Positions 31,324 through 41,025 of a DNA stretch of 64,000 nt are shown piece after piece. The notes beneath the pieces are model-generated. The model did no database searches. It was not told where the DNA came from and saw only the letters and a program-made list of their open reading frames with translations. How positions within the stretch are numbered: position 1 is the stretch's first letter; each line of letters starts with the position of its first letter. The stretch is from Ectorhizobium quercum (GTDB lineage Bacteria; Pseudomonadota; Alphaproteobacteria; Rhizobiales; Rhizobiaceae): the NCBI RefSeq assembly GCF_026552795.1, contig NZ_JANFPI010000005.1, positions 248,001-312,000 of the forward strand, written 5' to 3'. The translations under genes were made by a program, and so were the position numbers.

Positions 31324-32319
31324 TCAGACGTCGAACTGGTAGGACTTGGCGATGAAGCGATAGCCCGTGTCCTGCTTTTCCACGTAACCTGCGGCGGGGA
31401 ACGGCATGTGGTACCCGAGGAAGGCCAGCCGGTCGGTGGCGATCATGTCGAACACCTTCTTGCGGGTTTCGGCGGCCGCAGCCTTGTCCATGTCGAAACG
31501 CACCTCCCAGTCCGGCCGTTGCAGGGAAAGGACGTAGTGGTTGGCTGTATCGGCCGTCAGGATGAGCTGCTTGCCGTCCGATTCGAGGCGATAGATCATG
31601 TGGCCGGGCGAGTGGCCGAACGCCGCCATCGCGCCGATGCCGGACACCACCTCGCCGCCGTCGTCAAGGAAGGTGAACTTCTCGGCGAAGGGCTGCACCT
31701 TGGCCAGCACGCCCTGATGGCCGGCTTCGGCCGGCGTGCCGACCCGTTCGGGGTTGACCCAGAAATCGTATTCGACCTGGCCGGTGACATAACGCGCATT
31801 CGGGAAGGTGGCCTCGCCGTTCTCCGTCATGCCGCCGATATGGTCGCCGTGCAGGTGGGTCAGAACGACGACGGTGACGTCTTCCGGCTGGTAGCCGGCC
31901 AGCGCCATGCCTTCGACCAGGCGGCCGCCGCCCCATTCGCGGCCGCTTTCGCCGAACCCCGTGTCGAACAGCACGACATCCGATCCCGTATTGACGAGAA
32001 CCGGCGAGAACCCGTTCACGAAGGTGTTCGGCGGCAGGAAATTGTCGGTCAGCAGACGGGCGACCTCATCCGGCGCCTGGTCGATGCCGAAGGTCTCGTT
32101 GGGCGCGCCGGCCTCGCGGGCGCCGTCCTTGATCACGGTGACTTCGAAGCCCCCGACCTTGAAACGGTGAATATCCGGGGGAAAGACGAACGGCCGCGCC
32201 TCCTGCGCACCGGCCTGCTGCGCCGCTGCCCGCGTCGCCCCCAGAAGGGCGGGAGCCGCCAGCGCCGCCGCGCCCGCTCCGAGCAGAAGCCGTCTGTTGA
32301 AAATCGCATCCTCCGACAT
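31324..32319 (-). CDS. Exported metallo-beta-lactamase-fold hydrolase
   Basis: A 331-residue protein with a Tat-type signal (NRRLLLGAGAAALAAPALLG). The metal motif is LTHLHGDHIGG, with later ligands in FGHSPGHMIYRL, LTADTANH and LGYHMPFP. The layout resembles quorum-quenching and Tat-exported MBL hydrolases such as the MPH/AiiA-like group, but the substrate is not readable. The start at 32319 has AAAGGAGA eight bases upstream. It is divergent from the MFS gene. Confidence 0.93.
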   Translation of the reverse strand: MSEDAIFNRRLLLGAGAAALAAPALLGATRAAAQQAGAQEARPFVFPPDIHRFKVGGFEVTVIKDGAREAGAPNETFGIDQAPDEVARLLTDNFLPPNTFVNGFSPVLVNTGSDVVLFDTGFGESGREWGGGRLVEGMALAGYQPEDVTVVVLTHLHGDHIGGMTENGEATFPNARYVTGQVEYDFWVNPERVGTPAEAGHQGVLAKVQPFAEKFTFLDDGGEVVSGIGAMAAFGHSPGHMIYRLESDGKQLILTADTANHYVLSLQRPDWEVRFDMDKAAAAETRKKVFDMIATDRLAFLGYHMPFPAAGYVEKQDTGYRFIAKSYQFDV

Positions 32320-32473
32320 GATTGTCTCCTTTGCCGTTTCGCACAACATAGAACAAAGCTGCGACACGAAAAGTACGCTCACGCAGACTTGATGAAACCC
32401 GCCACACCCTGCCTTCACGCGCCATCGCAGGCAGGCATGGACACCCAAATGCACCTTAATCTCCCACGCGCAA

Positions 32474-33925
32474 TTGGCACAGACCAAAACTGAGGCTACA
32501 GACATTCCTGTCTTTCTGGAATGGTCTGCCCGGCTCATGAACCGCATCGTCCCCCTCATCCTCGCCGTCGCCCTCTTCATGGAGCAGATGGATTCGACCG
32601 TGATCGCCACGGCGCTGCCGACGATCGCCGAGGATCTCGGCATCGGCCCGATCACGCTGAAGCTGGCGCTGACGGCCTACATGGTGTCGCTGGCCATCTT
32701 CATACCCGTCAGCGGCTGGATGGCCGACCGGTTCGGCGCCAAGAAGGTCTTCCGCCTGGCCATCCTCGTCTTCGTCGTCGGCTCCATCGCCTGCGCCGTG
32801 TCGTCCAGCCTGTTGCAGTTCGTCGTCTCACGCTTCCTGCAAGGCATGGGCGGCGCGATGATGACGCCGGTCGGCCGCCTCGTGCTGCTTCGCACCACCA
32901 AGCGCAGCGAACTCGTGTCGGCGATGGCGCTCCTGACCATTCCCGCACTCGTCGGACCGCTGACCGGCCCGCCCGTCGGCGGCTTCATCACCACCTATTT
33001 CTCCTGGCACTGGATCTTCCTGATCAACGTGCCGGTCGGGGTGATCGGCTACATCCTTTCCGGCATATTCCTGCCTGAGATCGAGGCCCAGCGGCCGCCG
33101 CCGCTCGACACGCCCGGCTTCATCCTGTCGGCCACGGCGGCGGGCGGGGTGATCTTCGGGCTGTCCGTCGTCAGCCTTCCGGCGCTGCCGCCGGCCATCG
33201 GCATCGCGACGGTGGCGATCGGCATCGCCGCGGGCGTGGCCTATGTCATCCATGCCCGCCGCACACCGGACCCCATCCTGTCGCTGACGATCTTTTCCAA
33301 CCGCACGTTCAGAAGCGCGATCACCTCCGGCACGCTGTTTCGCATCGCCGGCGGCGCCATCCCCTTCCTGATGCCGCTCATGCTGCAAATCGGGTTCGGG
33401 CTGTCGCCCTTCCAGTCGGGCATGATCACCTTCGTCGGTGCCATCGGGGCCATCACCACGAAGTTCATCGCGCGACGGGTTCTCGCCTTCGCCGGCTTCC
33501 GCACCGTGTTGATCACCGGCGCGCTGGTCACGGCCGTCGCCACCGCGGCCAACGGCTTCTTCACGCCGGAAACGCCCTATGCGGTGATCTTCTTCTTCCT
33601 GCTTCTGGCAGGCTTCGCCCGCTCGTTCTTCTTCACCAGCACGAACGCGCTCTCCTATTCGGAGATCGAGGATTCTCAGGCGAGCCAGGCCACGTCCATC
33701 GCATCCGTCACGCAGCAGATCAGCCTGGCGCTCGGCGTCTCTGCGGCAGCGGCCATCCTCGAGATCCAGACTGTCTTTTCGGGCTCGCATCTGGCCCTCG
33801 GCGACTTCCACGTCGCCTTCTTCGCGATCGCCGCCCTGTCGCTCACCGCGCTGCCGCCGCTTCTCGCGCTGCCGCGCAATGCGGGCGCGTCGGTCTCCGG
33901 TCACAAGGCGGGCAGCCGGGCCTGA
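32474..33925 (+). CDS. MFS drug exporter, DHA2 (14-TM) type
   Basis: A 483-residue transporter. Motif features of the DHA2 family: LFMEQMDSTVIATALPTIAEDLG (motif D1), SGWMADRFGAKKVF (motif A), FLQGMGGAMMTPVGRLVLL (motif B), LVGPLTGPPVGGFI (motif C) and FSWHWIFLINVPVG. The start is uncertain: TTG at 32474 gives PVFLEWSARLMNR before the first helix as I recall for relatives, while ATG 32537 is inside it. Divergent from the metallo-hydrolase. Confidence 0.92.
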   Translation: MAQTKTEATDIPVFLEWSARLMNRIVPLILAVALFMEQMDSTVIATALPTIAEDLGIGPITLKLALTAYMVSLAIFIPVSGWMADRFGAKKVFRLAILVFVVGSIACAVSSSLLQFVVSRFLQGMGGAMMTPVGRLVLLRTTKRSELVSAMALLTIPALVGPLTGPPVGGFITTYFSWHWIFLINVPVGVIGYILSGIFLPEIEAQRPPPLDTPGFILSATAAGGVIFGLSVVSLPALPPAIGIATVAIGIAAGVAYVIHARRTPDPILSLTIFSNRTFRSAITSGTLFRIAGGAIPFLMPLMLQIGFGLSPFQSGMITFVGAIGAITTKFIARRVLAFAGFRTVLITGALVTAVATAANGFFTPETPYAVIFFFLLLAGFARSFFFTSTNALSYSEIEDSQASQATSIASVTQQISLALGVSAAAAILEIQTVFSGSHLALGDFHVAFFAIAALSLTALPPLLALPRNAGASVSGHKAGSRA

Positions 33926-33934
33926 CCCGGCGGG

Positions 33935-34660
33935 TCACGCCTCGCCGGGCGTCTGCGCCTCGACAGGTTTGCGCCCCTTGAACCCTTTGGCCAGCAGGAA
34001 CATCTCGACCGATTCCGCCCGCGACGAGCCGGGCTTGACGTGGATGACCTGCCTGAAATTCTGCTTGAGCATGTTGAGCAGGTCGCGTTCCGTGCCACCC
34101 TGGAAGGTCTTGGCGAGAAAATGGCCGCCCTCCGCCAGAACCTCCACGGCGAAATAGGCGGCGACCTCGCAAAGATGCATGGTGCGCAGGTGGTCGGTCT
34201 TCTGGTGCCCGGTCGTCGGCGCCGCCATGTCGGAAATCACCAGGTCCGGCGTGCCACCCAGGGCTTCCATGATCCTTTTCGGCGCCTCGTCGTCGAGAAA
34301 GTCCATCTGAAGCAGGGTAACGCCGGGAATGGGCGCGACTTCGAGAAAATCGATGCCCACGACGCGGATGTCCTCCTCGGTGGAGCCCGTGACCTTGGCG
34401 GCGATCTGCGACCAGCTTCCGGGCGCCGCCCCCAGATCGATGATCCGGCGGGCACCCTTGAGGATGGCGTGCTTCTCGTCGATCTCCAGCAGCTTGAAGG
34501 CGGCGCGGGCGCGATAGCCTTCAAGCCGCGCGCGCTGCACATAGGGATCGTTGATGTGGCGCTCGATCCAGCGCCGCGACGACGCCTTCAGCTTGCCCTT
34601 CTTCACCTTCTGGCCGATCTTTCGGCCGGTACGATTGCCGCCGGTCGGTGTCTTGACCAT
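33935..34660 (-). CDS. rlmE: 23S rRNA Um2552 2'-O-methyltransferase
   Basis: A 241-residue FtsJ/RrmJ enzyme. The basic N-terminus ([20 protein letters not shown]) leads to [15 protein letters not shown] with the catalytic Lys, the SAM motif [30 protein letters not shown] with the catalytic Asp, and FLAKTFQGG with the second Lys. The start at 34660 is 5 bases from the preceding stop, so it is in one operon with the exopolyphosphatase gene. Confidence 0.96.
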   Translation of the reverse strand: MVKTPTGGNRTGRKIGQKVKKGKLKASSRRWIERHINDPYVQRARLEGYRARAAFKLLEIDEKHAILKGARRIIDLGAAPGSWSQIAAKVTGSTEEDIRVVGIDFLEVAPIPGVTLLQMDFLDDEAPKRIMEALGGTPDLVISDMAAPTTGHQKTDHLRTMHLCEVAAYFAVEVLAEGGHFLAKTFQGGTERDLLNMLKQNFRQVIHVKPGSSRAESVEMFLLAKGFKGRKPVEAQTPGEA

Positions 34661-34665
34661 TCCGT

Positions 34666-36291
34666 TCACCCGTCTTTCTGGCCGTGCTTGCCGCGTCCGG
34701 CGCGGCGCGGCTTGTGGCCCGCGCGCCGCCAGACGCCGTCTTCCGTCATCATGTCGGTCAAAAGCCCTTCCCGCAGGCCGCGATCGGCAACGCGCATGCG
34801 CCGGGACGGCCAGCGGCGGCGGATCGCTTCCAGAATGGCGCAGCCAGCCAGAACCAGATCGGCGCGATCCGGCCCGATGCAGGGATTGGCGGCCCGCCCT
34901 TCGAAATCCCAGGACAGAAGCTTGGCCTGCATGGCCGATACTTCCGAATCCGACAGCCACAGGCCGTCGACGCGACGGCGGTCGTAGCGCGCCAGGCCGA
35001 GATGGACGCCCGCAAGCGTCGTGACCGTGCCCGACGTGCCGATCAGGTGAAAATCCTCCGGAATGCCGCCCTCCTCCGTGCCGGGCACGGGCGGGCAGTC
35101 GAAGCGGTCCAGCATGCCCGCCACCTCGCTCACCATCGCATCGAAGACGGTGGGCGTCACGTCGCGTCCGCCGTGGCGCTCGGACAGCGTCACCACGCCC
35201 ACCGGAAGCGAGGTCCAGTGCGTGATGTTATTGGCGAGGCGACTTCCCGCGCGGTTGCGCCCGAGCCGGATCATGGCGATCTCCGACGAACCGCCGCCGA
35301 TGTCGAACAGCACGACCGAGCGCGCTTCCGCCTCCACCAGCGAGGAGCAGCCGGATACCGCCAGGCGCGCTTCCGTCTCGCGGTCGATGATTTCCAGATC
35401 GAGCCCGGTCTCATGCGTCACGCGCTTCAGGAAATCCTCGCCATTGGCCGCGGCCCGGCAGGCTTCCGTCGCGATCAGGCGCATGCGGCGGATGCGGCGG
35501 CTCTGGAGCTTGCCGGCGCAGATGCGCAGCGCCTCCACGGCGCGGTCCATCGCCTCGGGCGCGAGGCGGCCGCTGCCGCCCAGCCCCTCGCCCAGCCGCA
35601 CGATCCGCGAAAAGGCATCGATGACGCGAAACTGGCCGGGGCGCGTCGGCTGGGCCACCAGCAGGCGGCAATTGTTCGTGCCGAGGTCGAGCGCCGCATA
35701 GAGATCGCCGAACCCGCCCGATGCCTGCCGGGCAGCAGCACCCCCGTCACCGGCGGCATGGCCGCGACGGTGGTCCTCATGACGCGCGCCGCCGGCACGC
35801 TCCGGTTCCGCACGCGCATCCGCGGTGGGTCCGGCAACGGCCGCGCCCTGCTTCTGACCGGGATTCTGGCCGTTCGCCAGCGGCCGACCCTGCGGTCCGC
35901 GCTTTTGATGATGATGACCGGGACGATGCTTCCGGCGCGCCTTGGGGGCCTGCGGCCCGGCACCTGGGGGCACAGGCGGACGCACGGCCGGCGCGCCACC
36001 GGCGGACACGGGTGTTTCACCGGCCTGCGTGGCGCCTCCGGCAGCGGCTGCCGCCGATTTCGACCGACGGCGACGCTTGCGTTTGCGCGGAGGCGAAGCG
36101 CCCGCTTCCGCCAAGACGGCATCAGCAGGCAGACCGGCCTTCATATCCGGTCTGGCATCGGCTGCCTGGTTCGCGTTGCGGTTTCCCCCGCCACGCTTGC
36201 CCTTGCGGCGCCGGGAAGGCTTCGCCTCCCCGCGCTGAGCGGCCAACACCCCGCCATCGGACGGCTTGAAGCCGTTTTCGGGGTCTTTCAC
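34666..36291 (-). CDS. Exopolyphosphatase / pppGpp phosphohydrolase (Ppx/GppA) with long basic N-terminal extension
   Basis: A 541-residue protein. Residues 1 to about 190 are a disordered Lys/Arg/Pro/Ala-rich extension ([34 protein letters not shown]). The Ppx/GppA actin-like ATPase domain follows: [32 protein letters not shown] and [16 protein letters not shown]. It lacks the C-terminal HD-like domain of longer Ppx proteins. It hydrolyses polyphosphate or pppGpp; which one is not readable. Coupled with rlmE, suggesting a link to ribosome/RNA metabolism; the basic tail could bind RNA or polyphosphate. Confidence 0.9.
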   Translation of the reverse strand: MKDPENGFKPSDGGVLAAQRGEAKPSRRRKGKRGGGNRNANQAADARPDMKAGLPADAVLAEAGASPPRKRKRRRRSKSAAAAAGGATQAGETPVSAGGAPAVRPPVPPGAGPQAPKARRKHRPGHHHQKRGPQGRPLANGQNPGQKQGAAVAGPTADARAEPERAGGARHEDHRRGHAAGDGGAAARQASGGFGDLYAALDLGTNNCRLLVAQPTRPGQFRVIDAFSRIVRLGEGLGGSGRLAPEAMDRAVEALRICAGKLQSRRIRRMRLIATEACRAAANGEDFLKRVTHETGLDLEIIDRETEARLAVSGCSSLVEAEARSVVLFDIGGGSSEIAMIRLGRNRAGSRLANNITHWTSLPVGVVTLSERHGGRDVTPTVFDAMVSEVAGMLDRFDCPPVPGTEEGGIPEDFHLIGTSGTVTTLAGVHLGLARYDRRRVDGLWLSDSEVSAMQAKLLSWDFEGRAANPCIGPDRADLVLAGCAILEAIRRRWPSRRMRVADRGLREGLLTDMMTEDGVWRRAGHKPRRAGRGKHGQKDG

Positions 36292-36510
36292 TGTTATGTC
36301 CTATGTCGCCGCGCAAGGCCGTGAACGGCATGCTGCTGGCACCAAATGCTACGTTGTCAACAACATACCAGCGGCGGGGCCATTCTCCAAACTGTTTTTG
36401 GACCCGCCCGCACAGGGACGGGAGCGCGCTTTTTTTTCGAAAAACCTATTTGCATTCCACGGCGATTTGTTTATAAGCCCGGCCACCGGACGGAAACGTG
36501 CGGACCCTGC

Positions 36511-36584
36511 TGGGGAATAGTTCAATGGTAGAACAGCGGACTCTGACTCCGTCGATCTTGGTTCGAATCCAGGTTCCCCAGCCA
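36511..36584 (+). tRNA. tRNA-Gln (anticodon CTG)
   Basis: The acceptor stem TGGGGAA pairs with TTCCCCA. The D arm is GTTC/GAAC. The anticodon stem GCGGA/TCCGT holds the loop CTCTGAC, giving anticodon CTG. The T arm is CTTGG-TTCGAAT-CCAGG. Discriminator G and CCA (GCCA) are encoded. The last 17 bases are the left attachment core of the genomic island, and the tRNA stays intact. Confidence 0.97.
36568..36584 (+). repeat. attL core (17-bp direct repeat, 3' end of tRNA-Gln)
   Basis: TCCAGGTTCCCCAGCCA, the T-arm end, acceptor strand and CCA of the tRNA. It is identical to 53736-53752. The bases on either side of the 17 differ between the two copies. Confidence 0.92.
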
Positions 36585-36635
36585 CTTTCCCTGTTATAAT
36601 TCAATAACTTAGCTTCATGTCGCCAGTGCCGGGAA

Positions 36636-36660
36636 TACCCCCACACTGCACCCCCACAAA
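36636..36660 (+). promoter_or_regulatory. Putative integrase arm-type sites, left end
   Basis: Two CCCCCACA boxes at 36638-36645 and 36651-36658, 13 bases apart start to start, lie between the attachment core and the integrase gene. A pair with the same box, orientation and spacing is present inside the right end. Confidence 0.6.
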
Positions 36661-36674
36661 GGGCGCTTCTGGCG

Positions 36675-38420
36675 ATGTCGAACTTCCTCCGGCGCGAAGC
36701 CGATTCCTTCTTCTTCCGGCGGCGTGTCCCCGCCCCTTTTCAAGCCCGCCTCGGGCAGACCGAGATATACCGGTCCTTAAAGACCACCGTGCGAAGAACA
36801 GCCAGAGCGCGAGCCGCGCACCTGTTCATTGCTACGGAGAAGCTATTCCGGATGCTGGAAGAAGAAGACGATGAATTTCCTTTGACGGATGACGACATCC
36901 GGGTCGCCGTGCGCAGATGGCTTGATACGAGCGCATGGAAGCAGCGCCTCAAGATCGTGGATGAGATGTCGCCCGGCGGGCTCAGGGCGTACCATGAGTC
37001 CTTACCGGATACGCTCCTCAAGATGAGCGCCGACGAAGGTGTCTCCTATGGTGATAATCTCAGTCAGGAAGCAAACGCTGCACTGGATCATTCCGACTAT
37101 TTCGACGTTCGAAGCGGGGACCGTCTCCGAAGGACAGCGTCAGCGCTTCAGAAACAGCTACGCGAATATGTCGATCGTCGAATGGAGACCGTCTTCGGAC
37201 AGGAAACCGTTGCCGTGGCCTCGGTGCAGACCGTAGCCGCAGTAGCGCCATCAGAATCGCCCGCGAACATGACGAAGCTTTCGACGTTCATCAAGGCATG
37301 GCAGAACGACATCATCGCCGGGTACAATTACAACAAGGGGCTCGGTGACGAGACCACGGATCAGTATCTCAAAACCGTGGAGATGTTCATCGCCTTGATG
37401 GGCGACCTTCCCGTTGGAAAGATCACCTTCGACACAGCCGCCGAGTTTCGAGAGCTTGTCCTTCAGATGCCGGCGGCCCACGGGAAGGGTGCAACGGGGT
37501 CTCCGAAAAAGGAACTGGCTCGCGCCAAGGCCGACAAGACCTTGCCACGCGTAACCATGAAAACCGCAAAGCGCCATTTTTCCGGTATGAATTCCATCTG
37601 GAAATGGCTCATCTACAAGAAGCACGTTTCTGTGACTGCTCAGCCGTTTTCCGGTCATTCGTTTCCGGGAACGAAATCGAAGAAATCCGCTCGCGACGAC
37701 TGGTCACGCGAAGACCTGCATCGTCTTTTCACATCCCGCGAATACCGTGATGCACCGGATTCCAGCGCATTGCACTGGCTGCCCCTCATCTCTCTGCACT
37801 CCGGCATGAGACTGGAAGAGATATGCCGTCTGCGCCCTGGAATCGATATCATCACAAAGGACGGCATCCCATGCTTCAACATCGCCAAGCGCGACGGGTG
37901 GGACCCCAAAACCGAGGCAGGAACCCGGCTTATCCCCGTGCATTCTTGGCTGATCCAGCATGGGTTCATGGACTTCTTGACACAGCAGCGTGCAAGAGGC
38001 GCGGAACATCTGTTCTCCCCCGAATTGCCACTTCACAAGGGCAAGATCAGTTCGGGATTCAGCCGCGAATTCTCGAAGTTGAAAATTGAACTGGGTGTCG
38101 GCTCGAAGACCGCGTTTCACTCCTTCCGGCACAGCTTCCGGACTGTACTAGAATCGACTGATCTCAAGGAGTCTCATATCAATGCCGTGATGGGCCACGA
38201 AGGCGGAGGCGGCCAAGGACAAACCTACGCCAAACGAGTCACGACGGCGAAACTCAAAGAGGTAGTGGAAGCCTTTCATCCGCCTCTTGAACTCGATTTC
38301 CTAGGCGCGGCAGCGGCAACCACTACTCCGCCCCTTCCGAAGGTTACAGTAAAGAAACGTAAACTGACACCGCCCATCCTGGATTCCAACGGACGGGTTG
38401 TTCGAGGACGGAAGGTATAG
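36675..38420 (+). CDS. int: Tyrosine recombinase / island integrase
   Basis: A 581-residue site-specific integrase. The N-terminus (NFLRREADSFFFRRRVPAPF, GQTEIYRSLKTT) is the DUF6538-like arm-binding region. A core-binding domain follows around residues 200-320, and the catalytic domain carries R379 (HSGMRLEEICRL), K412 (PKTEAGTRLIPVHS), H482-x-x-R485 (HSFRHSFRT), H508 (MGHEGGG) and the nucleophile Y518 (QTYAKR). All catalytic residues are present, so it looks active. A basic C-terminal tail of about 40 residues is extra. It sits next to the tRNA-Gln attachment site. Confidence 0.95.
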   Translation: MSNFLRREADSFFFRRRVPAPFQARLGQTEIYRSLKTTVRRTARARAAHLFIATEKLFRMLEEEDDEFPLTDDDIRVAVRRWLDTSAWKQRLKIVDEMSPGGLRAYHESLPDTLLKMSADEGVSYGDNLSQEANAALDHSDYFDVRSGDRLRRTASALQKQLREYVDRRMETVFGQETVAVASVQTVAAVAPSESPANMTKLSTFIKAWQNDIIAGYNYNKGLGDETTDQYLKTVEMFIALMGDLPVGKITFDTAAEFRELVLQMPAAHGKGATGSPKKELARAKADKTLPRVTMKTAKRHFSGMNSIWKWLIYKKHVSVTAQPFSGHSFPGTKSKKSARDDWSREDLHRLFTSREYRDAPDSSALHWLPLISLHSGMRLEEICRLRPGIDIITKDGIPCFNIAKRDGWDPKTEAGTRLIPVHSWLIQHGFMDFLTQQRARGAEHLFSPELPLHKGKISSGFSREFSKLKIELGVGSKTAFHSFRHSFRTVLESTDLKESHINAVMGHEGGGGQGQTYAKRVTTAKLKEVVEAFHPPLELDFLGAAAATTTPPLPKVTVKKRKLTPPILDSNGRVVRGRKV

Positions 38421-38965
38421 CCGACGGACGGAATGCTTCGCCGGGCACAGTCGATCCCGCGTCCCGCCGTTGGCGGCACTATGTTGACGCTCCTGCGGCT
38501 GTGCTCTCATCCGGTCTCGGCATGCGCGAATGCCCGCCGTCTCCCGTACAGGGTCGCTATGCTGACGTCTCCGATACGCTCATCCATGTAATCCGGCAGG
38601 GGTAGCCTCGCTCTCTTCCACGACGATTTTTTCCTTGTCCTTCGGATCGAGCCACGTGTCTCGATCCGATCCGCAAGCGGACCGGGAAAAAAATAGTCGC
38701 GGAACCTTCTCGCTCAGTGACGACCAGCGCGGCGGCTCTTTATGCCCTGCGGGCACCGCCATGCCCATTCTGGCCAAGGCGGACGAAGAGCCTATGCCGC
38801 CACGCTGGCCGTCAACCCCTGCCTAGCCGTTGCGCCATCCTGAAGCACGTTAACACCTTGGACGCCTTCTCTCCGGGAAGCCGGAAATGATTTCCGATCG
38901 CCCTGGGCTCGACTCCCGAAATCTGATATAAAACTCATGTTTTCAATGCTTTAGGAGACTCCCGG
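38421..38965. other. Gene-free stretch with a nested inverted repeat
   Basis: No convincing gene is seen. An outer imperfect inverted repeat has arms CGACGATTTTTTCC (38621-38634) and GGGAAAAAAATAGTCG (from 38684). It encloses a perfect 9-bp hairpin, CGGATCGAG (38643-38651) and CTCGATCCG (38660-38668), and a small CCGC-AA-GCGG hairpin (38671-38680). The folded form would be a three-way junction. Short open frames here lack ribosome sites. Confidence 0.5.
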
Positions 38966-39205
38966 ATGGAGACGAAAAAGACCATTGTGCGCGGTCTGGC
39001 GATTGACGTGATCGTTGTCGAGACGATGCATACGGATGCTATCGGGACGCTCTTCTATATCGCGATGATCTACGTCCGTCACCGCAAGACTGGTGCGCAG
39101 CACCTTGTTCAGCGGACCCGCATTCCGAACTCCGGGCAGGCACTTGCCCGCGATGTTCAGAGGCGGGGTCTCAGGGCTCTGGAAACTTTTTTGACAGCGG
39201 CGTGA
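38966..39205 (+). CDS. Small hypothetical protein, first gene of an island operon
   Basis: A 79-residue basic protein (METKKTIVRGLAIDVIVVE then T, later RTRIPNSGQALARDVQRRGL). No family is recognised. AGGAG lies eight bases before the ATG. Its stop overlaps the GTG start of the next gene (GTGA), which supports real translation of both. Confidence 0.65.
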   Translation: METKKTIVRGLAIDVIVVETMHTDAIGTLFYIAMIYVRHRKTGAQHLVQRTRIPNSGQALARDVQRRGLRALETFLTAA

Positions 39206-39918
39206 AATATTTTTCCAAGGATTCGCCAAGGACTCGTTTTGCCGATGCAAGGATTCGGTCCCCCTCGAATCCTTTCCAACAAGGATTCAAAGCGGTCGCA
39301 GGGCAACCGCACATCCGCCCCAAGGATATGAAATTCCTCGATTTTCTCCTCGAAAGCGGCAACCCTGTCTCTGTCATCAATGCTCAACAGGAGGTCCAGA
39401 TGAGCTTTATTAAACTTTCGCGGGGTGAGCAATACCCGCTTCCCGTCCGAGCCTATGAAGGAGCGGCAGCCAACTTCCTGACCAACTCCGGAAATGTACT
39501 TCAGATCGCCATGCCGAACCTGGTCAGAACCGAGGCCAGGTCGATCCGGAATGATCCCATGAAGGCCGGAATCATCGTGGAAGGCCCTTTGATCCTCTGG
39601 GTCTTCCAGTTCGGTACGATCATCTTAGATTGCCCCTTCGATGCGAGGATCATACCCGCATCCGCACGGTGGCTGCCTGATATCGAGAACGACCAGCAGC
39701 GATTGAGCATCGAGGTCCATCTCGTGGATACGGCCAGCAATATCCTTCGCGGTATTCGCTTCGTGACACTGTCGCCATCGCTGACACACCGCTTCCTGAT
39801 GGCCGTTCAGGATCAGCTCTGCGACCAGCGTGACCTCACGCCCTACCTGTCCCGCTCCAATGCCATCCCGGTCACCCGGCTCCCGACCCTGGCGCAAGTC
39901 GAGAGATGCGGAACGTAA
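39202..39918 (+). CDS. Hypothetical island protein
   Basis: A 238-residue protein with GTG start overlapping the previous stop. It is mixed alpha/beta by composition, with no signal peptide and no membrane span. Segments such as GIIVEGPLILWVFQFGTIIL then DCPFDARIIP suggest a beta-rich core. No domain is recognised. Coupling to the small upstream gene suggests the two act together. An internal ATG start (MSFIKLSRGE, 39400) is possible. Confidence 0.65.
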   Translation: MKYFSKDSPRTRFADARIRSPSNPFQQGFKAVAGQPHIRPKDMKFLDFLLESGNPVSVINAQQEVQMSFIKLSRGEQYPLPVRAYEGAAANFLTNSGNVLQIAMPNLVRTEARSIRNDPMKAGIIVEGPLILWVFQFGTIILDCPFDARIIPASARWLPDIENDQQRLSIEVHLVDTASNILRGIRFVTLSPSLTHRFLMAVQDQLCDQRDLTPYLSRSNAIPVTRLPTLAQVERCGT

Positions 39919-39973
39919 GCAGGCTGAACGCCGCTCATTACATGACAACCAACGCAACCGAAAGGACACCGAC

Positions 39974-40264
39974 ATGAACGCTGTGAAATTCGAAGGATGG
40001 GAGATCGATCCGGACATTGCACCGGACGTTGATTCAATCTGGACCAATTATCTCAAAGGCAGGGACAGCAAAGATGGCGACATTGAGATGGTCGTGACTG
40101 GCAAGGTCGGCAACAAACCTCCCTTCTCCTGCGAAGTTCTTGCGATGCGCGACGGAAAACAGGTTGTTATCTGGAAGAGCATCGAAGACGATTTTGAAAC
40201 GGCATGCCGGACGGCAGAGATAGAGGCCCGCCGCGCATCGATCAAGATCGTGAAAGGAAACTGA
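39974..40264 (+). CDS. Small acidic hypothetical protein
   Basis: A 96-residue protein, MNAVKFEGWEIDPDIAPDVD..., acidic and probably globular, with AAAGGACACC just before the ATG. It ends one base before the ATG context of the next gene. No family is recognised. The tight spacing places it in one operon with 38966-39918 and 40266. Confidence 0.65.
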   Translation: MNAVKFEGWEIDPDIAPDVDSIWTNYLKGRDSKDGDIEMVVTGKVGNKPPFSCEVLAMRDGKQVVIWKSIEDDFETACRTAEIEARRASIKIVKGN

Positions 40265-40265
40265 A

Positions 40266-40526
40266 ATGGACTTTGAAGACATTGTGCGCCGGAAGCTGAA
40301 GGAAATTCTCTCCGGCGAGATCACACCGCGCAAGATGCCCGGTAGCACGACAGAGCTTGCCGCGCTGGCTCTTATCCTTGACCATCCTCCCGGCCTGACC
40401 TCTTTGAATTCGGACGGCTGCTGGCGCTATCTCCGCGATCAGGACATCGTGCTAGTCAGGCAGCTACGCGCTGAATTTCAGGACGAAATCATAGACTGGG
40501 AAGCGACCGCGAAAGTCGATGAGTAA
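40266..40526 (+). CDS. Small hypothetical protein
   Basis: An 86-residue protein (MDFEDIVRRKLKEILSGEIT...) starting two bases after the previous stop, with GAAAGGAAAC upstream. It is predicted helical, with LAALALILDHPPGLTSLNSD in the middle. No family is recognised. It is the last gene before a strong terminator, closing a four-gene operon. Confidence 0.65.
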   Translation: MDFEDIVRRKLKEILSGEITPRKMPGSTTELAALALILDHPPGLTSLNSDGCWRYLRDQDIVLVRQLRAEFQDEIIDWEATAKVDE

Positions 40527-40589
40527 AGACACCACCCGAGCGCCTGGAAGGCATCCTACGGCCTTCCAGAAGCTTTAGAAAATGGACAG

Positions 40590-40614
40590 CGGGGCCGATT
40601 GGCCCCGTTTTCGC
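40590..40614 (+). terminator. Rho-independent terminator of the 38966-40526 operon
   Basis: CGGGGCC-GATT-GGCCCCG followed by TTTTCGCGTTT: a 7-bp GC stem with T-rich tail, 64 bases after the last stop. The convergent gene at 40618 ends right behind it. Confidence 0.85.
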
Positions 40615-40617
40615 GTT

Positions 40618-41025
40618 TCAGGTCACGACGATGGTGATTCCGGCACTCACCGTCGCCCCGGTCGAATCCGTCGCCGACACCCAGACCCGATGCGATCCTG
40701 TTTCCAGCACCCGCCCGCCGATCCTGCCCGTCGTGGCATCGAAGATAGCCCCATCAGGTAGCCTCCCGAACAACAGATAGGTGACGGATGGCGGTTGCCG
40801 TCCGGTGACGATCGGATTAACCACCAGACGGAGATCGAGCGCCGCCCCTGCCGTGACGGATGCCTCCCCGGCGATCGACACGGTGAAGCTGGCAGGCGGA
40901 GGAACGAACGCCGACCAGTGTGCCGCGTCGGATTTTCCGCCCCACGTCAGGGCGGACGAGATCGTATCTGCATGGACCGGCACGGCAACGCCGAGGCTCA
41001 GAAGCATCAGGAAGGCGCGGATCAT
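40618..41025 (-). CDS. Exported protein with a putative Ig-like (He_PIG) domain
   Basis: A 135-residue protein. The signal peptide is MIRAFLMLLSLGVAVPVHA, and the rest is beta-rich. LPDGAIFDATTGRIGGRV followed by LETGSHRVWVSATDSTG matches the putative Ig (He_PIG) repeat found in bacterial surface proteins. It is the last gene of a tight minus-strand operon; its ATG overlaps the previous stop (ATGA). A role in cell-surface contact is inference. Confidence 0.7.
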   Translation of the reverse strand: MIRAFLMLLSLGVAVPVHADTISSALTWGGKSDAAHWSAFVPPPASFTVSIAGEASVTAGAALDLRLVVNPIVTGRQPPSVTYLLFGRLPDGAIFDATTGRIGGRVLETGSHRVWVSATDSTGATVSAGITIVVT

